DNA from: Micrasema longulum
Lineage: Eukaryota; Arthropoda; Insecta; Trichoptera; Brachycentridae
DNA: 64,000 bases
Reading direction: 5' to 3'
Assembly: GCA_022494885.1 (NCBI GenBank)
Contig: JAGVSM010002664.1
Location: 186,001-250,000 of the forward strand
The notes beneath the pieces are model-generated. The model worked only from the letters and a program-made list of their open reading frames with translations. It did not search any database and was not told the origin of the DNA. Below are positions 1 to 10,826 of the stretch, piece by piece (position 1 is the stretch's first letter; every line of letters starts with the position of its first letter). A program made the position numbers and the translations under genes.

Positions 1-150
1 TTTGCGTTCTTTACCCAAATATCAAATCTTTGGGGCCATTTTTAACGAGTTGTAAACAACTCACTATTTGAAAATGGGAATCAAGTAGAGTTAGGTTCGA
101 ACCTCGGACCTCTGATACTAGGTCTGCAACACTAGTCACGGGACCACACG
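1..150 (-). repeat. SINE family A (tRNA-like), minus strand, cut by window edge
   Basis: The reverse complement reads a tRNA-like head with a GGTTCGAA B-box, then a tail ending in AACTCGTT...AAAATGGC. The same head and tail recur at 9868, 25735, 60514 and 61478. The left end may continue outside the window. Non-coding; the short reading frame across it is meaningless. Confidence 0.7.
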
Positions 151-195
151 GGCGGATTCGTGTACTCTTAATTTTCATTTTTAGGATTTTTACGT

Positions 196-380
196 TTGTC
201 GCAGGAGGCAAAACTAGCAGTTCGCAATGGAGTTCCGGTGCCGACCATAATTTATGAGAGTGAAGTACGGAATTGGAAAAATAGTGATGAAAGTGGGTTG
301 AATGCTGTCGATACAGTGATACAGCGTTTTATCCTCTCTCTTCTCTGGCAACCCCTACAGAGAAACCGCGTGACGGTTTG
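196..380 (+). pseudogene. Non-LTR retrotransposon tail, family R, internally deleted
   Basis: The frame reads SQEAKLAVRNGVPVP...ESEV, which matches SQGAKLAVHNGVLVP...GSEV in the better copy at 33215. It then jumps to ILSLLWQPLQRNRVT, which corresponds to the extreme C-terminus (RSILSTYPYGETA) of that copy. About 130 codons are missing between the two blocks, so this is a decayed, internally deleted copy of the C-terminal part of a reverse-transcriptase polyprotein. Confidence 0.65.
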
Positions 381-419
381 TTGTCGATGTTGTTGCACCT
401 TAGAGTAGCGACCGAGTCG

Positions 420-1069
420 AAAATACTCATTCAGATTTCCGGTTCTTTTTCACTCGCAAAACTGAATTCTTTACTCTACCTGTAGTAGTCGATATAATAT
501 CCCGTAGAATCACAAATCATGATTAATGGTCAAAATAAATAATTAAACATAAATATTTGGTACCTATTCTAAAAGATTACTCCAGTAAAAGAAAAACCCA
601 ATATTAATTTCACTTAAAATCTACACATTTGAAATGATAAAAAATGGAATTTGTACATGCTTAAAATATAACATAATTTATTATGAGCTCAGTATTAAAT
701 TACAATTAATGGAAATGACACCAATAAACCATAAACGATAAATTAATTAAGTAAATATAACATTTTCTTGTTTTCTTAATAATTGTTGCTTAGAAAATGC
801 CCAGAACATACACAGAGACGGACCGGACCTACAATACGTTCAGTTGGCAAAAAAACAGACACTTTGTTACAAAGGGGAGAATTAAATGCTCGTATTAATT
901 TACAAACATGTATATTTCCGTCCCTTTTCCAGTAAGTGACGGGGCGCTAGATCTTAATAGATCCGGCGCAGAGCATACAAATTGAAAAATAATATTTTGA
1001 GTTTGTTGTAATGTTAATATAATTTGTCTTAATTTGTTGCAGCTTCTACTTTTTCATTCCCTTTCTACA
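420..1069. other. AT-rich stretch, nothing recognised
   Basis: No convincing reading frame, repeat boundary or RNA gene is visible. It is probably intronic or intergenic. Confidence 0.5.
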
Positions 1070-1310
1070 CCAAATGGTGCATAGGGCACTGCATTGGTAC
1101 TCCAATGGCAGCGTATCTTGATCATTTTTCTTTTACGAAGATAAGAGGATCAGTCTTATAAAATAATTAATTATTCAGGGATTATAAAATATTTGAGCGT
1201 AAAGACTTTATTAAATAAATATTTTACATCAACCATGTCGGGAATTGAACCCGAGACCTCTTGCGTGGCAGGCAAACGCACTGACCACTACACCATGAGG
1301 CCGACATTTG
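1070..1310 (-). repeat. SINE family C (tRNA-Gly-like), minus strand
   Basis: The head, read in reverse, is GCCTCATGGTGTAGTGGTCA with a loop like the ACC-anticodon loop of the other copies and a GGTTCAATTCCCGAC B-box near 1235-1260. The tail ends in TGCAGTGCCCTATGCACCAT at about 1070-1100. Other copies lie at 26584, 35600-36500 and 45836. Confidence 0.75.
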
Positions 1311-1556
1311 TTGCGACAGAGAGAGAAAACATTTGTGAGAAGGGAATATGGAAGTCTAGGCATTTATATTTACCTGTCATACCATGGCAGGTTTAAGTTG
1401 CCACTTTACACACTGTGTAACATTTACCATTCTGCCCATGTTTAAACATCCACATTTCCTCAACTCTTCCATCTGTTAACTTTTATATAAATTTATATTC
1501 AATAACTCCCTAGGGAGGAAATCCAGCCTGTCTGCAAATATTGTTGAACATAATTT
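1311..1556. mobile_element. MITE family A, partial copy
   Basis: It starts with the family terminal sequence (ttgttgcgacagagagaga, then gaatatggaagtctaggca) directly after the SINE, and continues through the block containing gccactttacacactgtgt. It ends with a reversed companion block (ccctagggaggaaatcc). The second terminal repeat is absent. Confidence 0.6.
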
Positions 1557-2099
1557 GTGTCGGTTTTTTTTTTCAATATTTTCTGTTCTACAAAATATTG
1601 TGCTTGCTTTTACGTTACATTTATTATTTTATTCGATTACACGCCTTCAAAATGGTATGTGGTGTGCCATATAATAAACAGTGCGGAATTAATGGCAAAA
1701 TTTTTAATAAAAAAATTAGTTCGTAAAAGAAGAATAATCTTCATCGTTGAAGGTTAAATTAAATGTACTGGAGAGCAGTGTCTAAGCAACGATATACCTT
1801 CACCAATATTATTAATTAGACTAAAATATGTTAATTTTAATACACCTTACATTTGATTATCTTTTAAATGACAGTAAAATAATAAAATACTTAGAAATGC
1901 CTCGGTATCAAAACCCAAAACAAAGTGATCCCTTTAATAACTTTATTTGTCTAAAACCAATGGGACAGAAAAGTTGAGTATTCTTCATTGAGTTCCAAAT
2001 GATGAAACCAAATACTGTTACAGAATAAAAATGTGCACTAAAACCTTAAGAAAATTGATCAATTTCAAGTTTTTTTAAATTTACTTACTTAAGGTAATA

Positions 2100-2215
2100 T
2101 TTTTGTTTTTATAAATGTTTTCGACTCTGCATAATGTTTACCAGTCTGAAGATGCCGGTTAGAAGGTGAAAGCGCTAATTGGTCAAATAATTAAGTGGAA
2201 GTGGTGTACTAAGTA
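2100..2215. repeat. CTGAAGA...GAAA box of Penelope-like type, weak
   Basis: The sequence ctgaagatgccggttagaag followed by gtgaaagcgct has the spacing of the hammerhead-like boxes seen at 27238, 53075 and 56730. Its last part recurs near 36590. Only a fragment. Confidence 0.25.
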
Positions 2216-2522
2216 TTTTAATTCATAACTTATTGAAATCTATAACCTAATTCAACTGTCCATTAAAACAATTAGGAACGGAAATGTTCAAAAAGGCTAT
2301 AAAAAAATGGATATTGGAGCTGGGTAGAAGTAAAATGGATTGTCTCATTCGCCCAAACCAATATTGAATCAACTGCTCCACAAGTGTATATCTTATGTTA
2401 TGTTTTTGTTGTTTTATTGTGCGTTTTATAATATAAATAATAAATGTATACATAAATTAAATATGAACATAAATACGTAGTGTTTAAAACTGACTGAATA
2501 TTTTGTTAATTATTTCTGTATA

Positions 2523-2748
2523 GACAGGCGCCGTGGCGCAGTTGGTTAGACGGCCAACTGTGAAACTGGCGTTGCGGGTTCGATTCCCGCCAGTTTGCAA
2601 GAAAAATATCCAAGAAAGATTTTTTTCTCAATTGGTCTGGGTGTTGTGGTGTATTTTTGTGTATTTTTCATTACCTCCTTCCATATCCCCTCTATCCCAC
2701 CTGCTGACAAGCCTCAAAATAGAGGCTTAGCGGGTTAAAAATAAATAA
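2523..2748 (+). repeat. SINE family D (tRNA-like), plus strand
   Basis: The head gcgccgtggcgcagttggtt has a good A-box and is followed by the B-box gggttcgattcccgcc. A unique tail then ends in a small hairpin (gcctc...gaggc) and an AATAAATAAAT repeat. The long 3' tail and decayed second copy at 13540 make it a SINE rather than a functional tRNA gene. Confidence 0.75.
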
Positions 2749-4747
2749 ATATATATATTAAGACTTCTTTGTATATTCTCACATGTAAAAATATTTTTAA
2801 AAGTATATTCTTAAGTGTCCACGGCACGGGTAACCCCAGTGAGGTCACATTATTTTTATTATTAATAATTGTTTATAATGAAAAAAATGGGTAAATAAAT
2901 AAATATGGAAATAATTCTTTTATTTTGTTAACAATGATGTTTAAATAGTGCTTTATTTATTTAGGTTTTTTATTGTTTACTTTTTAGAAGGAACACTCGA
3001 CAAATTATCTACTTTGCTCAATGTTTATTTTTTGTAATCTTATTGATATAATTTTAAGTTGCTAGAATTCCACTCCACAAGACGATTGGTAATCTAACTT
3101 CAATATGTAAATTTTATCAATTATCAAATACCTACATTTTGTAAATGGGGTCTAAAATTTTAACTGTCCATGCGCTCAGTAGCTCTTGTTATAATCTAAC
3201 TCTTATTTTTAAAAAAGAGTTTTTTATATATTTATTTTAATGTCTTTCAAACACTAAAATTCATTGTCAAATTCAAACATAATGTAAACGGGAGCTAGAT
3301 TTCTAACCTAAAATAATTTACCTCGAGAGATTGCTAACTCTTCCAAAAATATATTACGAATTAAGTTGAAAGAGTGGCTCCTAAAAATCAAAAGATGTCA
3401 GTTTGAAGAGGTCCTAAAAATTTGATGCTGACTTCAAGAATCAAAATTTTTATTGTGTTATTTACTGTTCTTCTCTAATTCTCCTTGAAATCTAACATTA
3501 CAAATTTAGATTGTTAGCAGCAGTCTGAATAGTTTAGTTTATTGTGTCTTTAATTAGATTTTTTTTTTTAAATTTGATTTTTAAATTTTAAAATTTTTAT
3601 TATAATATATTAGTGGCTTCAGAACAGTTTTTTTTGTACCTGGTGAAGTAACTAGAATTATTTCTTTGCAATTTTATGCAAGCATTTATTTTAATTTTTT
3701 GAATTATGTAAACACGAAACCGGCACTGAAATTGAACATAAAATACGAATCTTATTTATATTCCCAAATTTAAAATAACCAGTAACTGATTGAATCGCTT
3801 CTATGACATTTCCAGGACAGGTATTTTTTAAATAGAAAATAAACACAAGGTGAAATCTTACTTTGAATCAATTTGCTGTCAATATTACAGTAATGTATCG
3901 AAGGAAAGCGTACCTATGACGATTTCCAGAAGACTAAATGTGTCAGGTCAATACCTCCTCTACTAAGGCCCAGCCACTGACAGCGCCTCTAGGGGCAGAA
4001 TTTTCTTAAAGAGATAACGTAAACCAAACTATCATATCTTAGAAAACATATTTTGGAGGTGAAACTGCTGCTCGCTTCTGTTTTTTGCTTTAAAAGTGAT
4101 AAATTGCTCTAAAAATAACTGTTAATCAGTATAAAAACTATTCCACAGTACAAAAGGAAGGTTTTCATGTATAAATATGTTTAATAAACGTTGCGTTCTC
4201 AAGTGAAAAGAGAATTATAAATCTACTTTAAAATGTCACGCTTTCGTGTTTCCTAATGACTAGATTTTACATTTAAAATGGCTCTAAGCCAAAAACATTA
4301 ATTTTAAAATCATCTTTGCACGATGGACATTCACTACACTCTGTTCTATTTGTTTGTGATCGATGATGTAAAAATAATACTCAAAACAGAATAAAAAATA
4401 TGTTTGTAAACGTCAACATTTTCAGACTCTCGAGACAGCCATTTTGTTTCCAGCGGCCAGGCCTCAAGTCTAGTTGGTGATGGATAGGCCCTCATCGGAT
4501 ATTGCAGATTGAAAAACTGCCAAAACTCACGAAAGACACGTGGGAAATCTATTCCTGATGTGATATTTTAAAGTTACGTTTTGCCTCACCTCCAATTAGT
4601 GTATTTTTAACTCGGAAACACGTATTAATATCTTTAAGATGTGTTTTGGTAGATATAACTGTTTCCTGTAGGATACAAGGTTAATTTTTTATTATGTATG
4701 AAACTGAATGATAAAAATATGTTCATTTTAATAAATTTAATTATGAT
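2749..4747. other. 2-kb AT-rich stretch, nothing recognised
   Basis: Only short, stop-rich frames are present. No tRNA-like box, terminal inverted repeat or transposase remnant is recognisable. It most likely is decayed intronic sequence. Confidence 0.5.
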
Positions 4748-4748
4748 A

Positions 4749-4880
4749 TACGAGGTGTGTTCAGAAAATAATGGGAATTTTTAAATTTCGTGGGTTCAGA
4801 GAGTCCGATTGTCAAAATTGTTTATGTTGGTATACATGCCTGTGAAGTACGCTAAAATTTTCAGCTGAATTCATTGTTTA
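4749..4880 (+). mobile_element. Mariner terminal-repeat remnant
   Basis: It begins after a TA with tacgaggtgtgttcagaaaa, then taatgggaattttt. This is the typical outer sequence of mariner elements of insects. About 130 bp survive before the sequence breaks off near a MITE A fragment. No transposase follows. Confidence 0.6.
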
Positions 4881-4894
4881 CTTTGTCGGTGGTT

Positions 4895-4975
4895 TAGAGA
4901 AGGGAACATGGAAGTCTAGGCATTTACAGGGCTTATAACCTGTCATTGGCGGGTTTAAGTGACCATTTAATCCTA
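4895..4975. mobile_element. MITE family A fragment
   Basis: The stretch gagaagggaacatggaagtc plus tctaggcatttacagggctt is the inner part of the family A terminal repeat. It abuts the mariner remnant, suggesting one element inserted into or replaced part of the other. Confidence 0.6.
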
Positions 4976-5254
4976 ACATCGCTAATTATAATAATTTGTT
5001 TCTTTGTGCAACTTATTGTGTTCACTTTGACAAAAATGGAATAATCATTTAACCAATCCTTTTTTGTAAAACTGGGCATAATTTACGTTTAATATTTAAG
5101 AAAGGATCATTAAAAATCTTAACCAACCATCTGGAAAAATTAGTTTGGCAGCGTAAACTTTTAAAATATTATAAATTATGTTCTGATTATATTTTTATGT
5201 TTGGTAAAAAAATATATTTAAAATGCATTGAAATCAACTTTTTTGTCCCAATCG

Positions 5255-6165
5255 TAACGGGTGTTTTTTTGTCGTGATACAACTTTCGGTTGGTAATACT
5301 TTCTCTTGTCAAACTAACGATGACAGATTTTTTTCTATTCGAGCTCTGCAACAATATTCAGATTAATAATGGAACGCCTTACTCAAACAATGCTCGCAAA
5401 TTGTAGAAATTTATTTTTAAATCAGTGTTCAATTCGCCAAACGTACAGAGCGCTCAGTGAAACCATGAATTTACTGCGTGATGAGTTTGTCGACACCATT
5501 ATTTCCAGAAATGGTCCAGTCAATTGACGCTATTGGATTATTTACGGCAGGGTTTCCCGAAGCTTTTCAGCGGCGGAACTTTGCAGATTTTTTAGGTCTA
5601 GTAATTCGCAATAGTAAATTTTGTTTTATAAAAAAAATGTTATTAAAACATTCATTATTGTTTAGTTATAACAATAAACAAAAAAATATGAGCGAATTAA
5701 ACTCTGGATGACTCGGATGATTTTGAGTTCTTAAATCGCGAATCTATTGGATATCGGGCAATTGGTGAGTTGAATTCTTACATATCCCCATAATTCCTAT
5801 AATCCAAGCTAATTACACTCACTTGAGATTTGTAACAACATGTTTGTATTTTAAATCAATTATTTTTTGTACATATCACACTAAACTAAAATTGTAAAAT
5901 GTCTTCCTCGGCACAAGTTTTCCCAGTGAGGAATACATTGTTAATTCAATTGTATAATGAATTCTGGTGAAGTATTAGAACAATGATGGGTGTGCAAAAA
6001 ATGTGACTAATACCTCTCGGAGCATAGGAAGCCAATATAAAACAGACCATTTTGAAAACAACGCGAGATTTTTTGGATAAAGTGGGCAAAAATTGGAACG
6101 AAGAAATATTCGCTACTTTTATTTCAATTCAAAGTTGTATCACGCTTAAAAACACCCATTGTTGT
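5255..6165 (+). mobile_element. Mariner/Tc1-type element with internal deletion
   Basis: The ends are imperfect inverted repeats: gggtgtttttttgtcgtgat with acaacttt on the left and aaagttgtatcacgcttaaa with aacaccca on the right. Inside, a frame from about 5369 reads MERLTQ...NQCSIRQTYRAL, like the N-terminus of an insect mariner-like transposase. It runs directly into DEFVDTIISRNGPVN, which normally sits near the C-terminus, just before the WPPRSCDLTPLD block. The catalytic middle is therefore deleted in frame, and the reading stops where the tryptophan is expected. A non-autonomous derivative. Confidence 0.65.
5369..5528 (+). pseudogene. Mariner-like transposase, N- and C-terminal pieces fused by deletion
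   Basis: About 53 codons join an N-terminal helix-turn-helix beginning to a late catalytic-domain segment (IISRNGPVN). The family protein is about 340-350 residues, so some 85 percent is missing, including the aspartates of the DDE/D site. It cannot be an active transposase. The frame ends at TGA in place of the usual Trp codon. Confidence 0.6.
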
Positions 6166-6590
6166 ATTTTTTATTGTATAAATAAGTGTGAAAAGTAATA
6201 GGTTAAATAAACGGCGCCCGGTTTCAGAACCACAACCTGTTTGTTACAATGTTAGCGCTTCACATAATGATTACAACATTATATTATATTTATCAAACAA
6301 AATACGGGTTGGGAGCATTCACACGAAGATGTGATAAACATACATGACAAATAACCGGGAAGACTGAAGATTATCCAAAATAAAATTGTATCATTCGTAT
6401 AACTCGAATCGGGGTTGAACAAATATAGGATAATCTCGGCAGTTAAACAACGGACTGAATATGTACAACGACCTTTCGCACAGGCTGAAGTCAACAACCA
6501 CACAGAGATTCAAGACTAAAGTGAGACACATTTTGAAACGCACATCACTCTGTCAAAGCGTACAGACCTCGCTTCCTCTACAATGCGCGC
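6166..6590. other. No gene seen
   Basis: AT-rich sequence between the mariner-like element and a reverse-transcriptase fragment. Nothing else recognised. Confidence 0.4.
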
Positions 6591-6596
6591 CGATTA

Positions 6597-6878
6597 TTTC
6601 AACCATTGACATGTCCATCTTCAAGTATATGTTGGATTTGGTTACGCCGTGTCTTTCTCGGTCTTGCTCGTTTTCTGCATTCATCAAAGTTCGCATCATC
6701 AATACTTTTAGCCGTTCTTTCATCATGCATGTCTACATGTCCAGACCGATGCAGAATTCCTTTCTCGATGATGCTTATCTCAGACTTACATAATGTCTGT
6801 GCACCTATCGTACGTAGTTTTACCACACAATCGCCTGAGAAATCGCATTTTGACAGCATTCAGTGTATCTTCCTGATA
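6597..6878 (-). pseudogene. Non-LTR retrotransposon tail, family R
   Basis: The minus-strand frame contains KSEISIIEKGIL, GHVDMHDERTAK and RARPRKTRRNQIQHIL. These match KAETSIIDKIKKG, GHVERMDSERTA and GRPRKTWHDRIQQIL in the copy at 33215. Key aromatic residues are replaced, and the upstream part is cut by the SINE that starts at about 6885. Confidence 0.7.
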
Positions 6879-6884
6879 TCACAT

Positions 6885-7068
6885 ATTTATTTATTTATTT
6901 TTGCACCACAACAGGCCAAGAGACCCAATTACAGTGGTGAATTACATCACAGAACACCCAGGGTTGAGAAAAATTACATTTTAATTTTTGTGTTCTCACC
7001 GGGAATCGAACTCGGAACCTTCCGTGCGCGAGTCAAGTGTCTTGACCACTGCACCACGGAGGCCAACA
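6885..7068 (-). repeat. SINE family B (tRNA-like), minus strand
   Basis: Read in reverse: a gcctccgtggtgcagtggtc head, a gttcgattcccggtgag B-box, the common block ctgggtgttctgtgatgtaa, and a 3' end in TTTGCACC-complement plus AAATAAATAAAT. Matches copies at 32603 and 42143. It lies at the broken end of a family R fragment. Confidence 0.8.
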
Positions 7069-7267
7069 ACTTTCCTCATCCTTCATTACCATTAATTCTC
7101 GCCATATATAGCTATTTTATAACAACACTTATTCTTTTCTCACTTGAAATTCTTTTTTTTTTTTGTCACATTTAATGTTTATATCTTTTGCATAATTTAT
7201 GAAAACTTAATGGTCTTTTTATGTTAAAAAATTGTTTTTAATACTTATTATGTATGATTGTATGTTT

Positions 7268-7304
7268 TCCGAATAAAATAAAATAAAATAAAAAATAAAA
7301 ATAA
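7268..7304 (+). repeat. (AAAAT)n simple repeat
   Basis: A short run of aataaaataaaataaaataa type, perhaps the degenerate poly(A) tail of a retroelement. Confidence 0.6.
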
Positions 7305-7605
7305 TTATTTCTTCATCCATTCGTTCCACGTGACCAAACTGTCTTAGGGACTTTTCATAATCTTATAATTATACCTGTCCTTGATTTGCACTAATAAATA
7401 AATAAATGGTCTAATCTCATAATTCATATCCCTGACATATACAGATTTCCCATATATTCGTCTAATAGATTTAATTTCAAACGCTTTCACTCTGCTTTCA
7501 TCCATTCTTTGCTAGTTCCATATTTCGCTTTCGAACATAAGCATCAGGACTCCGTTGTGCACTACCAGTCTAGATTCGATGGACATATTTATAGACCATT
7601 ATAAT
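7305..7605 (-). pseudogene. Non-LTR retrotransposon tail, family R, second fragment
   Basis: The plus strand reads cattcgttccacgtgaccaa, then later cgtctaatagatttaatttc and gactccgttgtgcactacca. These are reverse complements of the GHVER, RRMCG/LRSLR and LAVHNGVLVP coding blocks of family R. Because the GHVER block also occurs at 6750, this is a separate copy rather than the continuation of the fragment at 6597. Confidence 0.6.
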
Positions 7606-7986
7606 TTGTTAATATAAAGACTCAACAAAACTATTTTTAGCATAATCTTCAATCTTCAATCAGTGAGGGGTCTGATTTTATAATACAGAAATGAGATGAG
7701 GATGATGACAATATATTAAAGAGGCGAAACATACTGTGTTTTTTCTTCAGAGGGAGGGGAGGGGGTTGGCCTGACATGGATTGGTCCATGAGAGTGTGAG
7801 GACGTTGCATGAAGCCGTCGGCATGCAAAGAACACGACCCGTGGTCTCTGAAAAAAAAAAATTATGCACTTTATTCAGTTACCAGAATAGACAAATTTAT
7901 CAACAATTAGTGTTGATTTTTTTCAATACCAAAGGCGGCTCTTTATGTGCATAAATACAGTGCATTGCCAAATATGAAGATAAATA

Positions 7987-9278
7987 CAGTCGAACTCGGT
8001 TATAACGATCACGGAAATAGCGAGATCTTGGATGTAACGAGGAAACATTAGTTGAAATTTTATAGTTCATGGTTTTCTGCATACAATTATTCATTGTTAT
8101 AATGAGCTACTTTTTGGACATACCGAACAAAAATATTGTCAAAAATTATACAAAAAATCTTCAGTTGTTAAGAACATCATTCTCGAAATAAGAATCTAAG
8201 TAATAAATCTAAACGGTCGGCTAACGTAAAGGATAAATACCGCCAGGCGTTGGGATCGAATTATGTTTATAATAGCTATGTAAGCGTCTAAGTACCTAAT
8301 TGGATTTTTCGCCGACAATATTGAAAAATGAACACACATGGTTTTTAAAAAATCCAAGCTTTGTGAACTTAGTAAGTGCCGGTTTGGCACATTGTTACAA
8401 TTTACAGCTGTTTTTGTAGTTTATGAATGACATGCTTGTTTCGGGGGTTTTTACGGGGATTTTTTAGATTTTTTTATGTTCTAGGCTTATTTCAATACAC
8501 AATTCTACTGTAGTAGCATTTTATTTTTATCAAACAAAGAAAACATAGATAAACTAACTGTATTACAAAATAAAGCCTTTAGAATCATTTTGAAAAAAAA
8601 CAGATATACGAGGGTAAAGTCGATGGTAAATGAAATGAAATTATTAACATATAAAACAAAGAATATTTTACAATACAATGATATTTGTTCATAAAATTAT
8701 AAACTCTAATAAAAAAACAGAATTTTGAAAAAAAATTGATCGGAACCAGCATGAACACGATCATAATACTAGAGAAAATAACAAAATTAGACTTCCATTT
8801 AGGAAAAAGGCAAAGTCACAAAATTCAATTTTATTTAAAGCAATTAAAAAGTATTACTAAATGGAAAAAAATATTTATGAAGAAAAAAACATATCAAAAT
8901 TTAAAATAATGGTCAAGACATATGTGATAAACAATTTATAAATTAAATATATTTTCAATGTTATTATTAGAACACACATAACGATATGTGTGCCCTACTT
9001 TAAGATTTAAATAAAAAATAAAAAAAATAAACATTACAAGTGGGCGATATCAAATGATTTCTAGACCAGATCAGTTAAAACCTAACCCCTGTAAACAAAA
9101 TCTGTGAATTCGGATTAAATGTTCGGATTAAATGTACACATATGTATTTGCTTGTTTACTTAGTGACAATGTGCAATAGCGATTGTATAAAAAAAACCTT
9201 TCTCTGGTATAACGAGTAACGCTTATAACGAGCAAATTCAAGTGGTCCCGTCTTCCTCGTAATAACCAAGTTTGACTG
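7987..9278. mobile_element. Pogo/Tigger-like transposon, TA-flanked
   Basis: The left end cagtcgaactcggttataac and the reverse complement of the right end cagtcaaacttggttattac agree at 16 of 20 bases and begin with CAGT. Both are flanked by TA (7985-7986 and 9279-9280). This is the end structure and target of pogo-group Tc1/mariner elements. Motifs like tataacgag recur just inside the right end. No DDE transposase survives; a non-LTR tail sits inside. Confidence 0.75.
8525..8945 (+). pseudogene. Non-LTR (CR1/jockey-like) C-terminal remnant inside the pogo-like element
   Basis: The plus strand encodes LFLSNKENIDKLTVLQNKAF, then RIILKKNRYTR. This is the usual post-reverse-transcriptase pattern in which a leucine-rich LQNKA(I/F)R segment is followed by an HxHNTR-type motif. 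The latter appears here as NQHEHDHNTR near 8745. The frame ends at KTYVINNL-stop (about 8941) after several frameshifts. A poly(A)-like tail follows near 9010-9030. Confidence 0.6.
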
Positions 9279-9399
9279 TAAATATTTTTTTGTAAAAATA
9301 CAAAATACAAGGGATTTATCATTATTTTTGCACAACTAAAGGCTTTGAGAGGCCCAATATGGAAATATAAAGTTTTTTTTTACAATTTTTAATTAATAA

Positions 9400-9770
9400 G
9401 TGTCTACGAAGTACTCTCGAGTGAAAATATATTTTTTATGACTTATTTGTAGAAAAAAAAAAAAAAATTTAATTTTAAATTCCTGCAAAAACAGGGCATA
9501 TGTCACAATTCAATTAAATTTTGAACTTTGTTAGTGACCGTTTAAATTTAAACAGAACATCGTCACAAATCATGACATCAAAATTATCAAGGTCAAACAT
9601 GTCGTGTTTTTGTGGAGTCATATTTTTTAATAATTTTAAAAGTTATGTATGAAAACATGTCTCCACAATATCTATATTGATTTTGAAAATATAGTGAACT
9701 TTTCTAAATCTATTTCACACATTTTTATCAGTTTTCGTAGTATGTGATATTTTCTTATTACAGCACATTT
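9400..9770. repeat. Repeat family H, copy 1
   Basis: Shares the ordered blocks tcctgcaaaaacagggc, ttatcaaggtcaaacatgtc gtgttttt and cagttttcgtagtatgtgat with 40395-40705 and 50450-50825. No terminal repeats or coding potential seen. Nature unknown. Confidence 0.6.
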
Positions 9771-9865
9771 GTAACACAATTGGGGCTCACAGTCTTGACA
9801 CAAATTGGAGACTCGAAATTTTGAGAATTTTCCAGACTTCGAGACTATTTGATACTAATAATGAA

Positions 9866-10028
9866 TCGGGTTGTAGTACCGTGGCTAGTGTCTCAAACTC
9901 ACAGCTCAAAAGTCCCTGGTTCGAATCCCACTCTACCCCAACTTGATTCACATTTTCTTACATTTGCAGTTATTTACAGGTCGTTGAAAATGGTCCTCAA
10001 AATAAAATATTTGGATAAATCATATGCA
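9866..10028 (+). repeat. SINE family A, plus strand
   Basis: Head gttgtagtaccgtggctagt, B-box ctggttcgaatcccactcta, tail ending near aatatttggataaatcata. Matches the other family A copies along the whole length. Confidence 0.75.
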
Positions 10029-10239
10029 AATATTTCTTTAAAAAAAAAGTAAAAAGATTATTTTAGTAAAAAAAAGTGCATGTAGAAAATAAATCACATC
10101 ATAGCATACTGTTCAACTTTTTTTTTAAATGAATACAAAACATAGCAATCAACTATTCTTTTATCTCCCAACACACATATTTATGTAGATCACAATAAGA
10201 TAAGAAATTTAATAAATGGTCCTTAATTATTTTTTTATT

Positions 10240-10785
10240 TATTTAACTAATTGCCAAATGGCAATTTCTTCCAACCATCCGAAAAAATAAAGTTTAATTT
10301 TTATAATTCAAGTTACAAAACATATTTAATAGAAAATAAAAACAAAAAAGCTTAAAATATATAAAAGTGGATTTGTACATAAATTACCTTAAATCAATAC
10401 TATTACTCAATGAGAAAAAGGAAAAAAGAGGAAAGGGGGAGAGATTGAGAAAGAGAAAGGAGATGTTTCTTCAGAAATTATTTAAACAGAGATACTGTAG
10501 TAACATCTTTGATGCTGGATGGGAGATGATTCCACAGTCGAACCGCATGGACACTAAATGAGTTAGAGAAAAAAGAGGGATTGTGAATGGGTATTAAGAG
10601 AGTGCTTTGAGAATCAGAACGGAGAGGTAGAAAGATTTATTTCTGGGTACCAGGATGATTGAAACAATTTCTTCTCTTTAAAATCTCTTTAATATTATTG
10701 GGATGTTTGTAAATCTCTATCGCTTCTTTTACTAATTTAGTCTAGTGACACTTGAGTCTTCTCAAGATTACCAGCTCGAAAAAAA
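10240..10785 (-). pseudogene. Retroelement C-terminal remnant
   Basis: The minus strand encodes TKLVKEAIEIYKHPNNIKEI, then CFNHPGTQ, LPLRSDSQSTLLIPIHNPS, VRLWNHLPSSIKD and FLKKHLL, with stops between. LWNHLPSSIKD...FK is the common end of CR1/jockey-like polyproteins. The KEAIEIYKHPNN segment recalls Penelope endonuclease regions, so the class is uncertain. It lies immediately downstream of C3G exon A, inside the intron. Confidence 0.55.
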
Positions 10786-10826
10786 ACTTATTCCCTTAAT
10801 TAGTGTATATTTTATATAGCACTCAC

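Noticed and set aside
2523..2600. Functional tRNA gene at the SINE D head
   Set aside because: A- and B-boxes are good, but a SINE tail follows, a decayed second copy exists and the acceptor stem does not close cleanly.
6606..7175. 189-codon plus-strand frame
   Set aside because: It runs across an antisense family R fragment and a SINE. No independent coding evidence.
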